A stretch of 64,000 nt of DNA from an uncultured Collinsella sp. (GTDB taxonomy: Bacteria > Actinomycetota > Coriobacteriia > Coriobacteriales > Coriobacteriaceae): the NCBI GenBank assembly GCA_900751755.1, contig CAADSP010000110.1, positions 1 to 64,000 of the forward strand, in the 5' to 3' direction. The notes beneath the pieces are model-generated. The model worked only from the letters and a program-made list of their open reading frames with translations. It made no database searches and was not told where the DNA came from. The position numbers and the translations under genes are program-made. Positions 51,633-60,111 of this stretch are shown piece after piece. How positions within the stretch are numbered: position 1 is the stretch's first letter; each line of letters opens with the position of its first letter.

Positions 51633-51754
51633 GTTTTGGTGCAAATTAGTTACCCTTGCATCAGAAAACGGCGCCCGTCGGCGATGTTGCCGGCGGGCGC
51701 CGTTGTCGTGTGGGCGGTTATGTCGTGGCCGCTGATGAGGCTCGAACCTGTATG

Positions 51755-53383
51755 CTACAGTGAGTCGATAAAGCGCTGTTGGGCGGCGCGGCCGGCTTCG
51801 TCCCACTTAAAGACGCCGGCGTTGTCGAGCACGTGGCCAAACACCACGCCGACCTCCTCGTGCAGGATATCGATGGCGTTGTCGGTCGTAAGCTCGTCGG
51901 CGCGGCGAGCAAAGACGTCCTCGGCCCACGCGGCATGGCTGCGGCAAAGGTCGTCGCCCTCGAGCGCGCCAGCAAGGTCGTAGCTGGCATCGGCCTTGGC
52001 CGCCAGCAAGTGCTCGCGGACAGCGCCGAGCTCGGGAACCAAGCGCGGCGGCAAAATGGCCAGGCCCATGACCTCGATCAGGCCGATGTTCTCCTTCTTG
52101 ATGTGGTGGTACTCGGCATGCGGGTGGAATACGCCCAGCGGATGCTCGTCGGTCGTGATGTTGCAGCGAAGCGCCAGGTAGGCCTCGTAAATCTCGCCGC
52201 CGGCATTGCCGCGGGAGTCGACGCGGCGGATGACGGGCGTCACGGTGTTGTGCGCCACGCCGTCGGCTGTGTGCGCGATGACGCCCACCGACTCATCGGT
52301 CCACTCGCGCCAGGCGAGGATGATCTTCTCGGCGGCGTCGAGCAGCTGGGCGCGGTCGTGCGAGCGCAGTCGCAGCACCGAAAGCGGCCACTGCAACACG
52401 GTACCGCTGACCTGGTCAAAGCCGGGCACGCTAAACTGCGAGACCTCGGCGGCATGCATCATGGGGAACTCGTGCGCGCCGCCCTGGAAGTGGTCGTGCG
52501 ACAGAATCGAGCCGCCCACGATGGGCAGGTCGGCGTTGGAGCCAATAAAGTAATGCGGGAACAGGTCCACAAAGTCGAGCAGGCAGGTCAGACCCTTGCG
52601 GTCGACGTGCATCGGACGATGCTCGGAGCTCATGGCAATGCAGTGCTCGTTAAAGTACGCGTACGGGCTGTACTGGAAGCCCCAGCGCTCGCCGTCGAGC
52701 TGGATGGGGATGACGCGCAGATTCTGGCGGGCGGGGTGAGCGCCGCCGTCGGCTGCGGCGGAGCGTCCGGGATAGCCCTCGTTTTCGATGCAGAGCTGGC
52801 AGGCGGGATACTTCTCGCCCGTGTTCTTAGCTGCCCCTGCCGCGGCGATATCGCGCGGGTCCTTCTCAGGCTTGGACAGGTTGATGGTGATCTCCAGGTC
52901 GCCCCAGTTGGTGGGGGTGCTCCATTTGATGTTGCGCGCGATGGCGGCGCGGCGCACGTAGCCGGCGTCGCAGCACAGACCGTAGAACCAGTCGGTCGCG
53001 GCGCGGGGCTCGTTGACGCCCATGCGGCCGTTGAACTCCTCGTTTACAACCGAAGGCCTCGGCATGAGCGCGCCCATAATGCGCATGGCAATGCGGTCGC
53101 GGCCAGACGCCGTGTCCTCGGCGGCGCCGTTGGCAACGGCAGCCTCGGCAAGCGCAGCAAGCGTGCCCTCCAGGTCAAAGTTGGGCAGGGTATCGGGGTG
53201 CAAGAGCGAGAGTTTCTCGACCTGGAGCGCCCAGGCCATGTCGAGCGCCGGGCCCGTAGCACCGATGCACTCGAGAATGGTGTTATACGCCCAGATGCGA
53301 TCGTCCTGGCCGATCATCGATCGGTGGATAGCGTACTCGATCAGGTTCTGCGCGGCCTCGCGCACGTCAGTCATTACAGCCAT
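51755..53383 (-). CDS. galT: UDP-glucose--hexose-1-phosphate uridylyltransferase, Gram-positive type
   Basis: 542 residues. Transfers UMP between UDP-glucose and galactose 1-phosphate. The nucleophile motif appears as SHDHFQGG, and the family signature HPHAEYHHIKKENIGLIEVMG (about 415-435) marks the large Firmicutes-type GalT, not the short E. coli type. Start at 53383 overlaps the galK stop by 10 bases (AAGGGGG 10 bases upstream); a second ATG three codons later forms TAATG with the galK stop. Forms galKT with the preceding gene. Confidence 0.93.
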   Translation of the reverse strand: MAVMTDVREAAQNLIEYAIHRSMIGQDDRIWAYNTILECIGATGPALDMAWALQVEKLSLLHPDTLPNFDLEGTLAALAEAAVANGAAEDTASGRDRIAMRIMGALMPRPSVVNEEFNGRMGVNEPRAATDWFYGLCCDAGYVRRAAIARNIKWSTPTNWGDLEITINLSKPEKDPRDIAAAGAAKNTGEKYPACQLCIENEGYPGRSAAADGGAHPARQNLRVIPIQLDGERWGFQYSPYAYFNEHCIAMSSEHRPMHVDRKGLTCLLDFVDLFPHYFIGSNADLPIVGGSILSHDHFQGGAHEFPMMHAAEVSQFSVPGFDQVSGTVLQWPLSVLRLRSHDRAQLLDAAEKIILAWREWTDESVGVIAHTADGVAHNTVTPVIRRVDSRGNAGGEIYEAYLALRCNITTDEHPLGVFHPHAEYHHIKKENIGLIEVMGLAILPPRLVPELGAVREHLLAAKADASYDLAGALEGDDLCRSHAAWAEDVFARRADELTTDNAIDILHEEVGVVFGHVLDNAGVFKWDEAGRAAQQRFIDSL

Positions 53384-54579
53384 GCCGCGTAAGCCCCCTT
53401 GTCAGAAATTGCGTAGTGGCGGGCAGAGCCCTCGCCCAGCCAGCCGTTCATCTTGGTGATAAAGGTGTCGACCAGGTCGAGCGGCACGAAGGCCTGGATG
53501 GTGCCACCAAAGCCGCCACCGTGGATACGGACGGCGCCACGGCCGTCGAGCACGTGCTCGGCCAGCGCCAGGGCATACATGGAAGGCTGCTCGGGGCCCA
53601 GCTTGGCTACGACATTCTGCAGGTACATGGCAGAGCTGGCGCCGGACTCGCGCGTCAGGACCAGGAACTGATCGATGTCGCCGGCGTTCAGGGCAGCCCA
53701 GCGCTTATCGACCAGGCCGTTTTCGTACCAGTAGTGAACGGCGCGCAGGCAGGCGCGGTCGCCCAGCTTGGCGCGCAGCTCGGGGAGCTTGGCGTCAAAG
53801 TCCGCCACGTTTACCTCGCACAGGCGTGCCTTGCCAAACTCGGCGGCAACGTCCTGCATCTCGCGCGGAACGGCGGCGTAGTCGTCGGTGGCGGCCACGT
53901 GGTCGGCACCGACCTTAACGAGCACGAGCGCATAGCCGTGATCCTCAAAGTTGAGCTCGAGCTTCTGGGTTTTAGGCTGAGCCTGGTCCTCAAAGTCCAT
54001 GTAGGCAAGGCCGCCCAGGCACACGGCGGCCTGGTCCATCAGACCGCAGGGCTTGCCGTAATAGTTGTTCTCGGTGCGCTGGCTCATCTGCGCGAGCGCG
54101 ACGGGCTCGATGGCGGGTGCGCCCCAGAGGGTTTCCATGGCGCGACCGTACGCGGCCTCGACGGCGGCAGAGCTGGAAAGACCGCCGCCCGAGGGGACGG
54201 AGCAGGTAAAGGCAAAGTCGAAGCCGTGGGGCTCAACGCCAAGGGCTGTAATCTCGTGGGCCATGCCGCGGACGAGGCTTGCGGACGTGCCCTTCTCGGA
54301 CTCTTGAACGTCTAGCGTGTCGAGCGCGATTTCAAACGTGGGATAGCCCTCGTCGGCTACGCGAACCTTGTTGGAATCGGTTGCCACGGCGATGCCGTCG
54401 ACGGCGACATCGAGCGAGCCGGCGATAACGTGGCCACCCTCGTGGTCGGTGTGGTTGCCGCTGATCTCGGAACGGCCGGGCGCGTGCACGTAGAGCACCT
54501 GGCGGTCGCCGATGGGGCCAAACTCCTCCTCGAACAGCTTGGTGAGCGTGGCGAATGTCTTTTCGTCGGGGGTGGTCAT
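53374..54579 (-). CDS. galK: galactokinase
   Basis: 401 residues, GHMP family. YVHAPGRSEISGNHTDHEGGHVIAG is the galactokinase signature (with SEISGNHTDH in place of VNLIGEHTDY), CSVPSGGGLSSSAAVEAAYG the ATP loop and RIHGGGFGGTIQAFVP the third motif. Phosphorylates galactose at C1. First gene of galKT on the minus strand, divergent from the LacI-type regulator at 54918. ATG 54579 follows AAAGGACT. Confidence 0.95.
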   Translation of the reverse strand: MTTPDEKTFATLTKLFEEEFGPIGDRQVLYVHAPGRSEISGNHTDHEGGHVIAGSLDVAVDGIAVATDSNKVRVADEGYPTFEIALDTLDVQESEKGTSASLVRGMAHEITALGVEPHGFDFAFTCSVPSGGGLSSSAAVEAAYGRAMETLWGAPAIEPVALAQMSQRTENNYYGKPCGLMDQAAVCLGGLAYMDFEDQAQPKTQKLELNFEDHGYALVLVKVGADHVAATDDYAAVPREMQDVAAEFGKARLCEVNVADFDAKLPELRAKLGDRACLRAVHYWYENGLVDKRWAALNAGDIDQFLVLTRESGASSAMYLQNVVAKLGPEQPSMYALALAEHVLDGRGAVRIHGGGFGGTIQAFVPLDLVDTFITKMNGWLGEGSARHYAISDKGAYAAWL

Positions 54580-54620
54580 GGGAGTCCTTTCCTTGGCGCG
54601 CCCGGGTGGGTTTTGCGTCG

Positions 54621-54641
54621 TTATGAGTACGTTAACAACTT
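54621..54641. promoter_or_regulatory. gal operator 1
   Basis: TTATGAGTACGTTAACAACTT, inverse orientation of operator 2 and near the galK start. Confidence 0.65.
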
Positions 54642-54685
54642 GAAGCGGCATGAACCAAGTATTCACGATACCGCACGCTACGGGC

Positions 54686-54704
54686 TATGTTAACGTACTC
54701 ATAA
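54686..54704. promoter_or_regulatory. gal operator 2
   Basis: TATGTTAACGTACTCATAA; the reverse complement shares TTATGAGTACGTTAACA with operator 1. A GTGAACGGT motif (54754-54762) lies downstream. Confidence 0.65.
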
Positions 54705-54810
54705 CACATCGCTTGTCACTTTTTGAGAATCTGGTAATCGGTAGAAATTCAGCCGTGAACGGTACTGCCGTATGGACTTATAAAGCAGAAGAGATGCAGA
54801 TAGAAAAAGT

Positions 54811-54828
54811 AGAGTACGTTAACATGCG
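54811..54828. promoter_or_regulatory. gal operator 3, near the regulator gene
   Basis: AGAGTACGTTAACATGCG, same core GAGTACGTTAACA, 90 bases before the LacI-type gene; suits autoregulation. Confidence 0.6.
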
Positions 54829-54917
54829 TCCGACGATAGCGGGCCTCGGCGCGGGATGTATTTCTGCCCGGGCCGGCATTCACGCTATTCAAATCTCGCA
54901 AGGGTGAAGGTGATCCT

Positions 54918-55949
54918 GTGGCAAGGCGCCCGTCCAACGATACCAGTTCGCGTCCGGTCTCCATGGCCGACGTCGCCCGCGCTGCCGGCGTTTCGCAGCA
55001 GACGGTTTCGCGCGTCGCCAACGGCTTGCCCAACGTTAACGAGCAGACGCGCCAGCGCGTGCAGGCCGCTATGCAAGAGCTCGGCTTTCGTCCGAGTTAT
55101 GCCGGTCGCTCGCTGCGCGACGGTCGCTACCATTCGGTCGGCCTGTGCGTCAACGATGTCACCAAGTTTGGCAACCTCTCAATGATCGACGGCATCGCCA
55201 GCGCTGCTCGCGAGCATAATTGCGCCATCACGTTGGTCGAGATGTCCAAGACCGAGGAGTTTTCGCTTGCCGAGGCCACGCGTCGTATGGCCGCATTGCC
55301 GGTGGACGGCATCATCATCGGCATGAGCCGCATGGCGCCCGATTTTGAGACGTTTGATCCACTGCCGGGCATTGGCACGGTCATCGTTACCATGTACGCG
55401 CACCCGCGGGTGACCACGGTCGATTCCGACCATTACGGCTGCTCGCTATTGCTTATGGATCACCTGTTTGAGCTGGGGCACGAGCAGATTCGCTATATCG
55501 GCGGCCCGTCGTTCTCGGTCGACGAGCAATTTCGTCGCGCCGGTTGGCAGGATGCGCTCGAGCGTAAACACATCGAGCCGGCAGAGCCGCTCGAGGGCGA
55601 CTGGTCTGCCAACAGCGGTTACGAAGCCGGCAGGTATCTGGCCGAGCACGATCACACCATGACGGCGATCTATGCGGCAAACGATCAGATGGCAAATGGC
55701 GCGATTGCCGCGCTGCGTGATAGCGGCCTGCGCGTGCCCGAGGACGTGAGCGTGGTGGGCGTCGACGATTCGCTCGATGATTTTGTGGCACACAACGAGC
55801 TCACGACCGTGCGATTCGATCTACATCAGCGCGGACGCGAGGTGTTTGAGCATGCGGTTCCCGAGGCGGGTACGGCGGGCAAAACCGTTGCCATCCGTAT
55901 TCCCGGCCAGCTCATTATTCGACATAGCACGGCGATACTGCGCGCATAG
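54918..55949 (+). CDS. LacI-family regulator of gal genes (GalR-like)
   Basis: 343 residues from GTG 54918 (AAGGTGAT upstream). HTH VSMADVARAAGVSQQTVSRVANGLPNVNEQTRQRV, hinge YAGRSLRDGR, effector domain HSVGLCVNDVTKFGNLSMIDGI...DVSVVGVDDSLDDFVAHNELTTVRFD. Divergent from galKT with three GAGTACGTTAACA sites between, so it is the likely gal repressor. The HTH and overall body resemble the other two LacI proteins in the window, pointing to a common origin. Confidence 0.92.
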   Translation: MARRPSNDTSSRPVSMADVARAAGVSQQTVSRVANGLPNVNEQTRQRVQAAMQELGFRPSYAGRSLRDGRYHSVGLCVNDVTKFGNLSMIDGIASAAREHNCAITLVEMSKTEEFSLAEATRRMAALPVDGIIIGMSRMAPDFETFDPLPGIGTVIVTMYAHPRVTTVDSDHYGCSLLLMDHLFELGHEQIRYIGGPSFSVDEQFRRAGWQDALERKHIEPAEPLEGDWSANSGYEAGRYLAEHDHTMTAIYAANDQMANGAIAALRDSGLRVPEDVSVVGVDDSLDDFVAHNELTTVRFDLHQRGREVFEHAVPEAGTAGKTVAIRIPGQLIIRHSTAILRA

Positions 55950-56078
55950 TTTGTGCAGGTCAACGGCAGTATATTCCGCCTCAATTACAATCGGTAAGGA
56001 TGCTGACGGATAGCCGTGGCTATGAAGGCGAGTGTTATGATAGACGGGTTCTTTTGTCTATCTAGGAGGCTTTGCCTG

Positions 56079-57239
56079 ATGGAGATCACCAAGGATATCC
56101 GCTACATCGGTGTCGACGATCACGACATTGACCTGTTCGAGGGCCAGTACGACGTGTCCGAGAACGGTATGGCATACAACAGCTACGTTATCTTGGGCGA
56201 AAAGATCGCTGTCGCCGATTCAGTCGACGGCGGTTTTGTTGACGAGTGGCTCGGCAACCTCGAGGCCGTGCTCGATGGCCGTACGCCCGACTACCTGGTT
56301 GTCCATCACATGGAGCCCGATCACTCCGCCGGTATCGCCGCCTTTATGGAGCGCTATCCCCAGGCACAGATTGTGGCCAGCATGGGCGCCTTCCGCATGA
56401 TGGTCAACTACTTTGGCACCGACTACCCCGAGCGCAAGATGGTCGTCAAAGAGGGCGACGTGCTCGACCTGGGCGGCCACAGCCTGACCTTTATCGGCGC
56501 CCCCAACGTTCACTGGCCCGAGGTGCTCTTCTCCTACGAGTCCACCGACAAGGTGCTCTTTAGTGCCGACGGTTTTGGCAAGTTTGGCGCCAACGACATC
56601 GAGGATCCCGAGGGCTGGGCTTGCGAAGCGCGCCGTTACTACTTTGGCATCGTCGGTAAGTTCGGCAAGTTCGTGCAGGCCGTCCTCAAGAAGGCCGCCG
56701 ACCTGGACATCCAGATTATCTGCCCGCTCCACGGCCCCGTGCTGACTGAGAACCTGGGCTACTACCTCGACACCTATAACACCTGGTCGAGCTATCAGCC
56801 CGAGGACGAGGGTATCACGATTGCCTATGCGAGCGTGTACGGGCATCTGAAGGCTGCCGTCGAGGAGCTCGCATCTGCGCTTGAGGCTCGCGGCCAGAAG
56901 GTCTCCGTCTTTGACCTGGCTCGTGACGACATGGCCGAGGCCGTTGAGGATGCGTTCCGCTACGACCGTCTGGTGCTCGCCTCCATCACCTATCAGGGCG
57001 AGATCTTCCCGTGCATGAGCACCTTCATCCATACGCTCGCCGAGCACGCCTACCAGAACCGTACGGTGGCGCTCGTCGAGGCCGGCTCTTGGGCACCCGC
57101 GGCTGCCAAGGTTATGACCAAGGAGCTCGAGGGCATGAAGGACATCACCCTGACGCAGAACAAGGTGACTGTGCTGGGCTCGCTCAACGAAGCCTCGCGC
57201 GCTCAGATCGAGGCCCTCGCCGACGAGCTCTCCAAGTAG
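56079..57239 (+). CDS. FprA-family A-type flavoprotein (flavodiiron protein)
   Basis: 386 residues: N-terminal metallo-beta-lactamase domain with the di-iron motif HHMEPDHS (about 79-86) and later PNVHWPEVLFSY, DGFGKFG and CPLHGPV; C-terminal flavodoxin domain beginning ITIAYASVYGHLKAAVEELA. Such enzymes reduce O2 to water or NO to N2O in anaerobes, using rubredoxin as donor; no rubredoxin is adjacent. ATG 56079 follows CTAGGAGG; frame extends upstream without homology. Unrelated to the sugar genes; fits an anaerobic host. Confidence 0.93.
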   Translation: MEITKDIRYIGVDDHDIDLFEGQYDVSENGMAYNSYVILGEKIAVADSVDGGFVDEWLGNLEAVLDGRTPDYLVVHHMEPDHSAGIAAFMERYPQAQIVASMGAFRMMVNYFGTDYPERKMVVKEGDVLDLGGHSLTFIGAPNVHWPEVLFSYESTDKVLFSADGFGKFGANDIEDPEGWACEARRYYFGIVGKFGKFVQAVLKKAADLDIQIICPLHGPVLTENLGYYLDTYNTWSSYQPEDEGITIAYASVYGHLKAAVEELASALEARGQKVSVFDLARDDMAEAVEDAFRYDRLVLASITYQGEIFPCMSTFIHTLAEHAYQNRTVALVEAGSWAPAAAKVMTKELEGMKDITLTQNKVTVLGSLNEASRAQIEALADELSK

Positions 57240-57271
57240 CGACACGTTCACTTTTGACGCTCAACCACCAC

Positions 57272-57315
57272 AACCACCACAAAGGGGACAGGCACCTTTG
57301 TGGTGGTTTTTGTTT
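57272..57315 (+). terminator. rho-independent terminator after the flavoprotein gene
   Basis: AACCACCACAAAGG / CCTTTGTGGTGGTT then TTTGTTT. It also sits at the 3' end of the convergent DeoR gene. Confidence 0.9.
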
Positions 57316-58117
57316 AAGCGCCGGCGATGATGAGGGCTGGACGTGCGCTGTCGGTGGCCTCGGCGATTGAGGTGGCGACGGCATGATCGGGGTCACGGTC
57401 CATCACGATGGTGTCGACATCGGTCAGCTCGGCAAAGCGGTACATGCCGCGTCCGTTGACCTTGCTGGCGTCCATGAGGGCGACGCTTTGACGGGCCGCG
57501 GCGATCATAGCCGTTTTGGTCTCGGCCATCTGGGGAAAGTCGGTCGTAAAGCCGCAGCTGGAGACAAAGGCGCCGGGGCACATGACGGCCAGATCGGCAT
57601 GGACCATTTGAAGCGCCTGCATGGTGAGTGGACCGTACAGATAGCGATGACCTTTGCGCAGCGCCCCGCCCAGCATGACGACATCGACCGAGGGCATGCT
57701 CTCGTCGATGTAATCGGCAATGGTAATGTCTGCCGTGATGACGGTGATACCGTCGCGTTGGTCGAGGAGCCGGACAAACTCGAGCGCCGTGGTGCCCGAG
57801 TCGACGAGCAGCGTGTCGCCGTTGTTGACGAGCTCGATGGCGCTTTGTGCGATGGCCTGCTTGGCGGCGACGTTGACGTTGATGCGGCGATCCTGCGTGG
57901 AAACGGTCAGGCGTTTGTGGAGCGATACGGCACCACCATGTGTGCGGCGCAGCTTGCCTGCTTCGGCGAGGGCGTCCAAGTCGGCGCGGGCCGTGACGGA
58001 GGACACGCCAAAGGTCTGGGCGATTTCTGCCACCTGAACGGAGGCGTTATGTTCGAGCATCTCCATGATGGCGGCGCGACGTTCGTCGGCAAAAGCACGG
58101 TTGGTGGCTTGGGCCAT
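57314..58117 (-). CDS. DeoR-family regulator, divergent from the aldolase
   Basis: 267 residues from ATG 58117 (TGGAGC 6 bases before); an in-frame ATG at 58174 lacks a ribosome site. HTH DERRAAIMEMLEHNASVQVAEIAQTFGVSSVTARADLDALAEAGKLRRTHGGA, DeoRC domain with LLVDSGTTALEFVRLL, VDVVMLGGALRKGHRYLYGP and ALMDASKVNGRGMYRF. Divergence from the tagatose/fructose bisphosphate aldolase gene suggests it controls that gene in response to a phosphosugar. Not closely similar to the LacR-like protein at 28639. Confidence 0.9.
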   Translation of the reverse strand: MAQATNRAFADERRAAIMEMLEHNASVQVAEIAQTFGVSSVTARADLDALAEAGKLRRTHGGAVSLHKRLTVSTQDRRINVNVAAKQAIAQSAIELVNNGDTLLVDSGTTALEFVRLLDQRDGITVITADITIADYIDESMPSVDVVMLGGALRKGHRYLYGPLTMQALQMVHADLAVMCPGAFVSSCGFTTDFPQMAETKTAMIAAARQSVALMDASKVNGRGMYRFAELTDVDTIVMDRDPDHAVATSIAEATDSARPALIIAGA

Positions 58118-58448
58118 GCTTGCTCCATTCTCGGCTAAATTTGCAGGAATTGTGTTGACTCTATTTTCGTTCATTTTCTTTTTGAGTAAGAAAACACCTT
58201 TCGATTACTTATCTTTTCTATAAAAGAAAGACGCTGAACGCCCAAAATTCAATATCGAACATGTCCACTCGGCTCATATTCCTTCCGTTTACTTTTCAAA
58301 AACGACTGTATTGACCTGCATGGGCTCAATATCTCGCGCGTGTAAAGCCGCTGAATTTCATACAATGAGCGAAAAACGCAAGGTAAAACGCCTTGTGAAC
58401 AACTACGCCCGATGTCCAGATGCGGGCGAGGGAGAGGAGCAAACGCTC
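58118..58448. promoter_or_regulatory. divergent promoter region of the DeoR and aldolase genes
   Basis: 331 bases, AT-rich in 58150-58310. A near-palindrome CTTTTCTATAAAAG (58213-58226) and neighbouring TTTTCGTTCATTTTC and AAAGAAAG stretches are candidate DeoR sites. No GGTGAACGGT motif was seen here; CGCTGAACGCC at 58232 is a poor match. No gene. Confidence 0.45.
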
Positions 58449-59306
58449 ATGGCACTTGTTACCACCGAAAAGATGCTCAAGGACGCTCAGGCCGGCCACT
58501 ACGCTGTTGGCGCTTTCAACGTCGAGAACCTCGAGTTTGTTATGGCCGTTCTGGCCGCTGCCGAGGAGACCAAGTCCCCCGTCATCATGCAGACCACCCC
58601 GGGCACCATCAAGACCGCTGGTCTGGACTACTTCTACGGCATGGTCAAGGCTGCCGCCGAGCGCGCTTCCGTGCCCGTCGCTCTGCACCTCGATCACGGC
58701 GATGGCTATGACCGCTGCATGCAGGCTTTCCGCACGGGCTACACCTCTGTCATGATCGACGGTTCGCACGAGTCCTTCGAGGACAACATCGCCCTGACCA
58801 AGTCCGTCGCCGACGCTGGCCGCGCCATGGGTGTGCCCGTCGAGGCCGAGCTCGGCAAGGTTGGCGGCAAGGAGGACGACGGTCCCGCGGTTGAGGGCGA
58901 GAGCCCCTACACCGATCCGGCCGAGGCCAAGGAGTTCGTCGAGCGTACCGGCTGCACCTCCCTCGCTATTGGCGTTGGCACCAGCCACGGTGTGTACACG
59001 AGCGATCCGCACATCGAGCAGTCCGTGGTCAAGGCCATTCGCGACGCCGTCGACGTGCCGCTGGTTCTGCACGGCACCTCCGGTGTGCCCGATGAGCAGG
59101 TTGCCGAGGCTGTGAAGAACGGCATCTGCAAGGTTAACTACGCCACCGAGCTGCGTCAGGCCTACACCAAGGGCTTCATGGCCTACATGGCCGAGAACCC
59201 CGCCTGCTTCGATCCCAAGAAGCCGGCCAAGGAGGGCATGCGTGAGATCACCGAGCTGGTTAAGATCCGCATGACCAACCTCAACTCTGTGGGCAAAGCA
59301 GAGTAA
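58449..59306 (+). CDS. class II tagatose/fructose-bisphosphate aldolase
   Basis: 285 residues, the length of GatY/KbaY and short class II Fba. Zn-binding LHLDHGDGYD (about 80-89), AELGKVGGKEDD, LVLHGTSGVPDEQV (phosphate and Zn) and KVNYATELRQAYT. It cleaves tagatose or fructose 1,6-bisphosphate into dihydroxyacetone phosphate and glyceraldehyde 3-phosphate; the surrounding island, which lacks any other aldolase such as LacD, suggests it completes the tagatose pathway, though it may be the general glycolytic enzyme. ATG 58449 follows GAGAGGAG. Control probably by the divergent DeoR protein. Confidence 0.9.
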   Translation: MALVTTEKMLKDAQAGHYAVGAFNVENLEFVMAVLAAAEETKSPVIMQTTPGTIKTAGLDYFYGMVKAAAERASVPVALHLDHGDGYDRCMQAFRTGYTSVMIDGSHESFEDNIALTKSVADAGRAMGVPVEAELGKVGGKEDDGPAVEGESPYTDPAEAKEFVERTGCTSLAIGVGTSHGVYTSDPHIEQSVVKAIRDAVDVPLVLHGTSGVPDEQVAEAVKNGICKVNYATELRQAYTKGFMAYMAENPACFDPKKPAKEGMREITELVKIRMTNLNSVGKAE

Positions 59307-59339
59307 CAGCAAGGGTACTCCGACTCGCTACATATCCCG

Positions 59340-59464
59340 GGGAGGGACGAGGGCTTAGTTCCCCAATCGTCCTCGGGCATGCAAAAAGCCTCGCTGCGCA
59401 CTTCGTGCGGCGAGGCTTTTTGCCCCCTGCGGAAAGATTGGGGAACTAAGCCCTCGTCCCTCCC
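59340..59464. repeat. 125-bp nested palindrome: 29-bp perfect inverted repeat around a terminator
   Basis: Arms 59340-59368 and 59436-59464 are perfect reverse complements (outer end GGGAGGGACGAGGGCTTAG). Inside is a second hairpin at 59381-59422. Confidence 0.9.
59381..59422. terminator. terminator after the aldolase gene
   Basis: GCAAAAAGCCTCGC / GCGAGGCTTTTTGC stem with inner GCGCAC/GTGCG; T-runs on both strands, so bidirectional. Confidence 0.9.
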
Positions 59465-59469
59465 AGGTT

Positions 59470-59640
59470 GACCTACTCGAGGTCGTCGCCCTTGTGGCGT
59501 TAGGTCTGAAAATAATAAGAGGGCTTCGCGCTGCGGAATGATTTTGGAAACTAAGTACGGGGACCCGCCCAAGCCGTCCTGCTCGATCGCCCGTGTGGCG
59601 TTAGGGCGGAAATGGGTGGGGCGTCAGGGCTTCTTTGTTG
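59470..59640. repeat. degenerate repeat remnants
   Basis: Two copies of a TGTGGCGTTAGG segment (59494 and 59593, each preceded by TCG-rich and followed by GAAAAT/GAAAT) bracket GCGGAATGATTTTGGAAACTAAG, itself a decayed match to the arm of the palindrome at 59436. Confidence 0.5.
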
Positions 59641-59648
59641 ATGAGGGG

Positions 59649-59858
59649 CTAGTATGCCCGGGCTTGGTTGGGGAATGACTTGTTTAGGGCTGCTTGGAGC
59701 TTTTCGAAGGATGCTCGCAGGTTGAGTTCCTGGTCGGTTGAGCGTTTGGTTTTTGTGGTGGGGGAGTCGAGGAGGCCGTTTCTCTGTGTCGGGGGGAAGG
59801 AGAAAAGGTTTGCATGATTTAGGGATGGCTGCTGTGCTGCGTCGTTGGAAGAATGCAT
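59649..59858 (-). CDS. possible small protein, unknown
   Basis: 69 residues from ATG 59858, preceded by GAGGAGG at 10 bases, a strong ribosome site. Composition is polar (NHANLFSFPPTQRNGLLDSP...TDQELNLRASFEKLQAALNKSFPNQARAY) with a helical C-terminus. No domain or partner. It lies in a repeat-rich stretch, so it could be a remnant of a longer gene. Nothing gene-like is seen in 59859-60111. Confidence 0.35.
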   Translation of the reverse strand: MHSSNDAAQQPSLNHANLFSFPPTQRNGLLDSPTTKTKRSTDQELNLRASFEKLQAALNKSFPNQARAY

Positions 59859-60111
59859 GCTTATGCGGCCTCCTCGATATCCACCAAAAGGTTGCGCACG
59901 GGGTATGCTGCTAGGTTCCGTGCGTTGGCAGTATTATGCCGCGGCTGTTGCAAAGAAGCGCTAAAGAAAGGCTTAATGAGGTTTGACGTTGCGATGAAGC
60001 CGCAGGTAAAAGCCATCGAGTAACACTCTTGAAAGGTTTTGAGCTTAAGGGCTTTCTAAGGTTTGTGGCGCGGATGTGGCTCGCCTGTGTGGGGCGTGTG
60101 AATGCTCGCTG

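Noticed and set aside
51779..53392. 537-codon plus-strand open frame opposite galT
   Set aside because: galT has clear catalytic motifs on the minus strand; the opposite frame does not resemble any protein.
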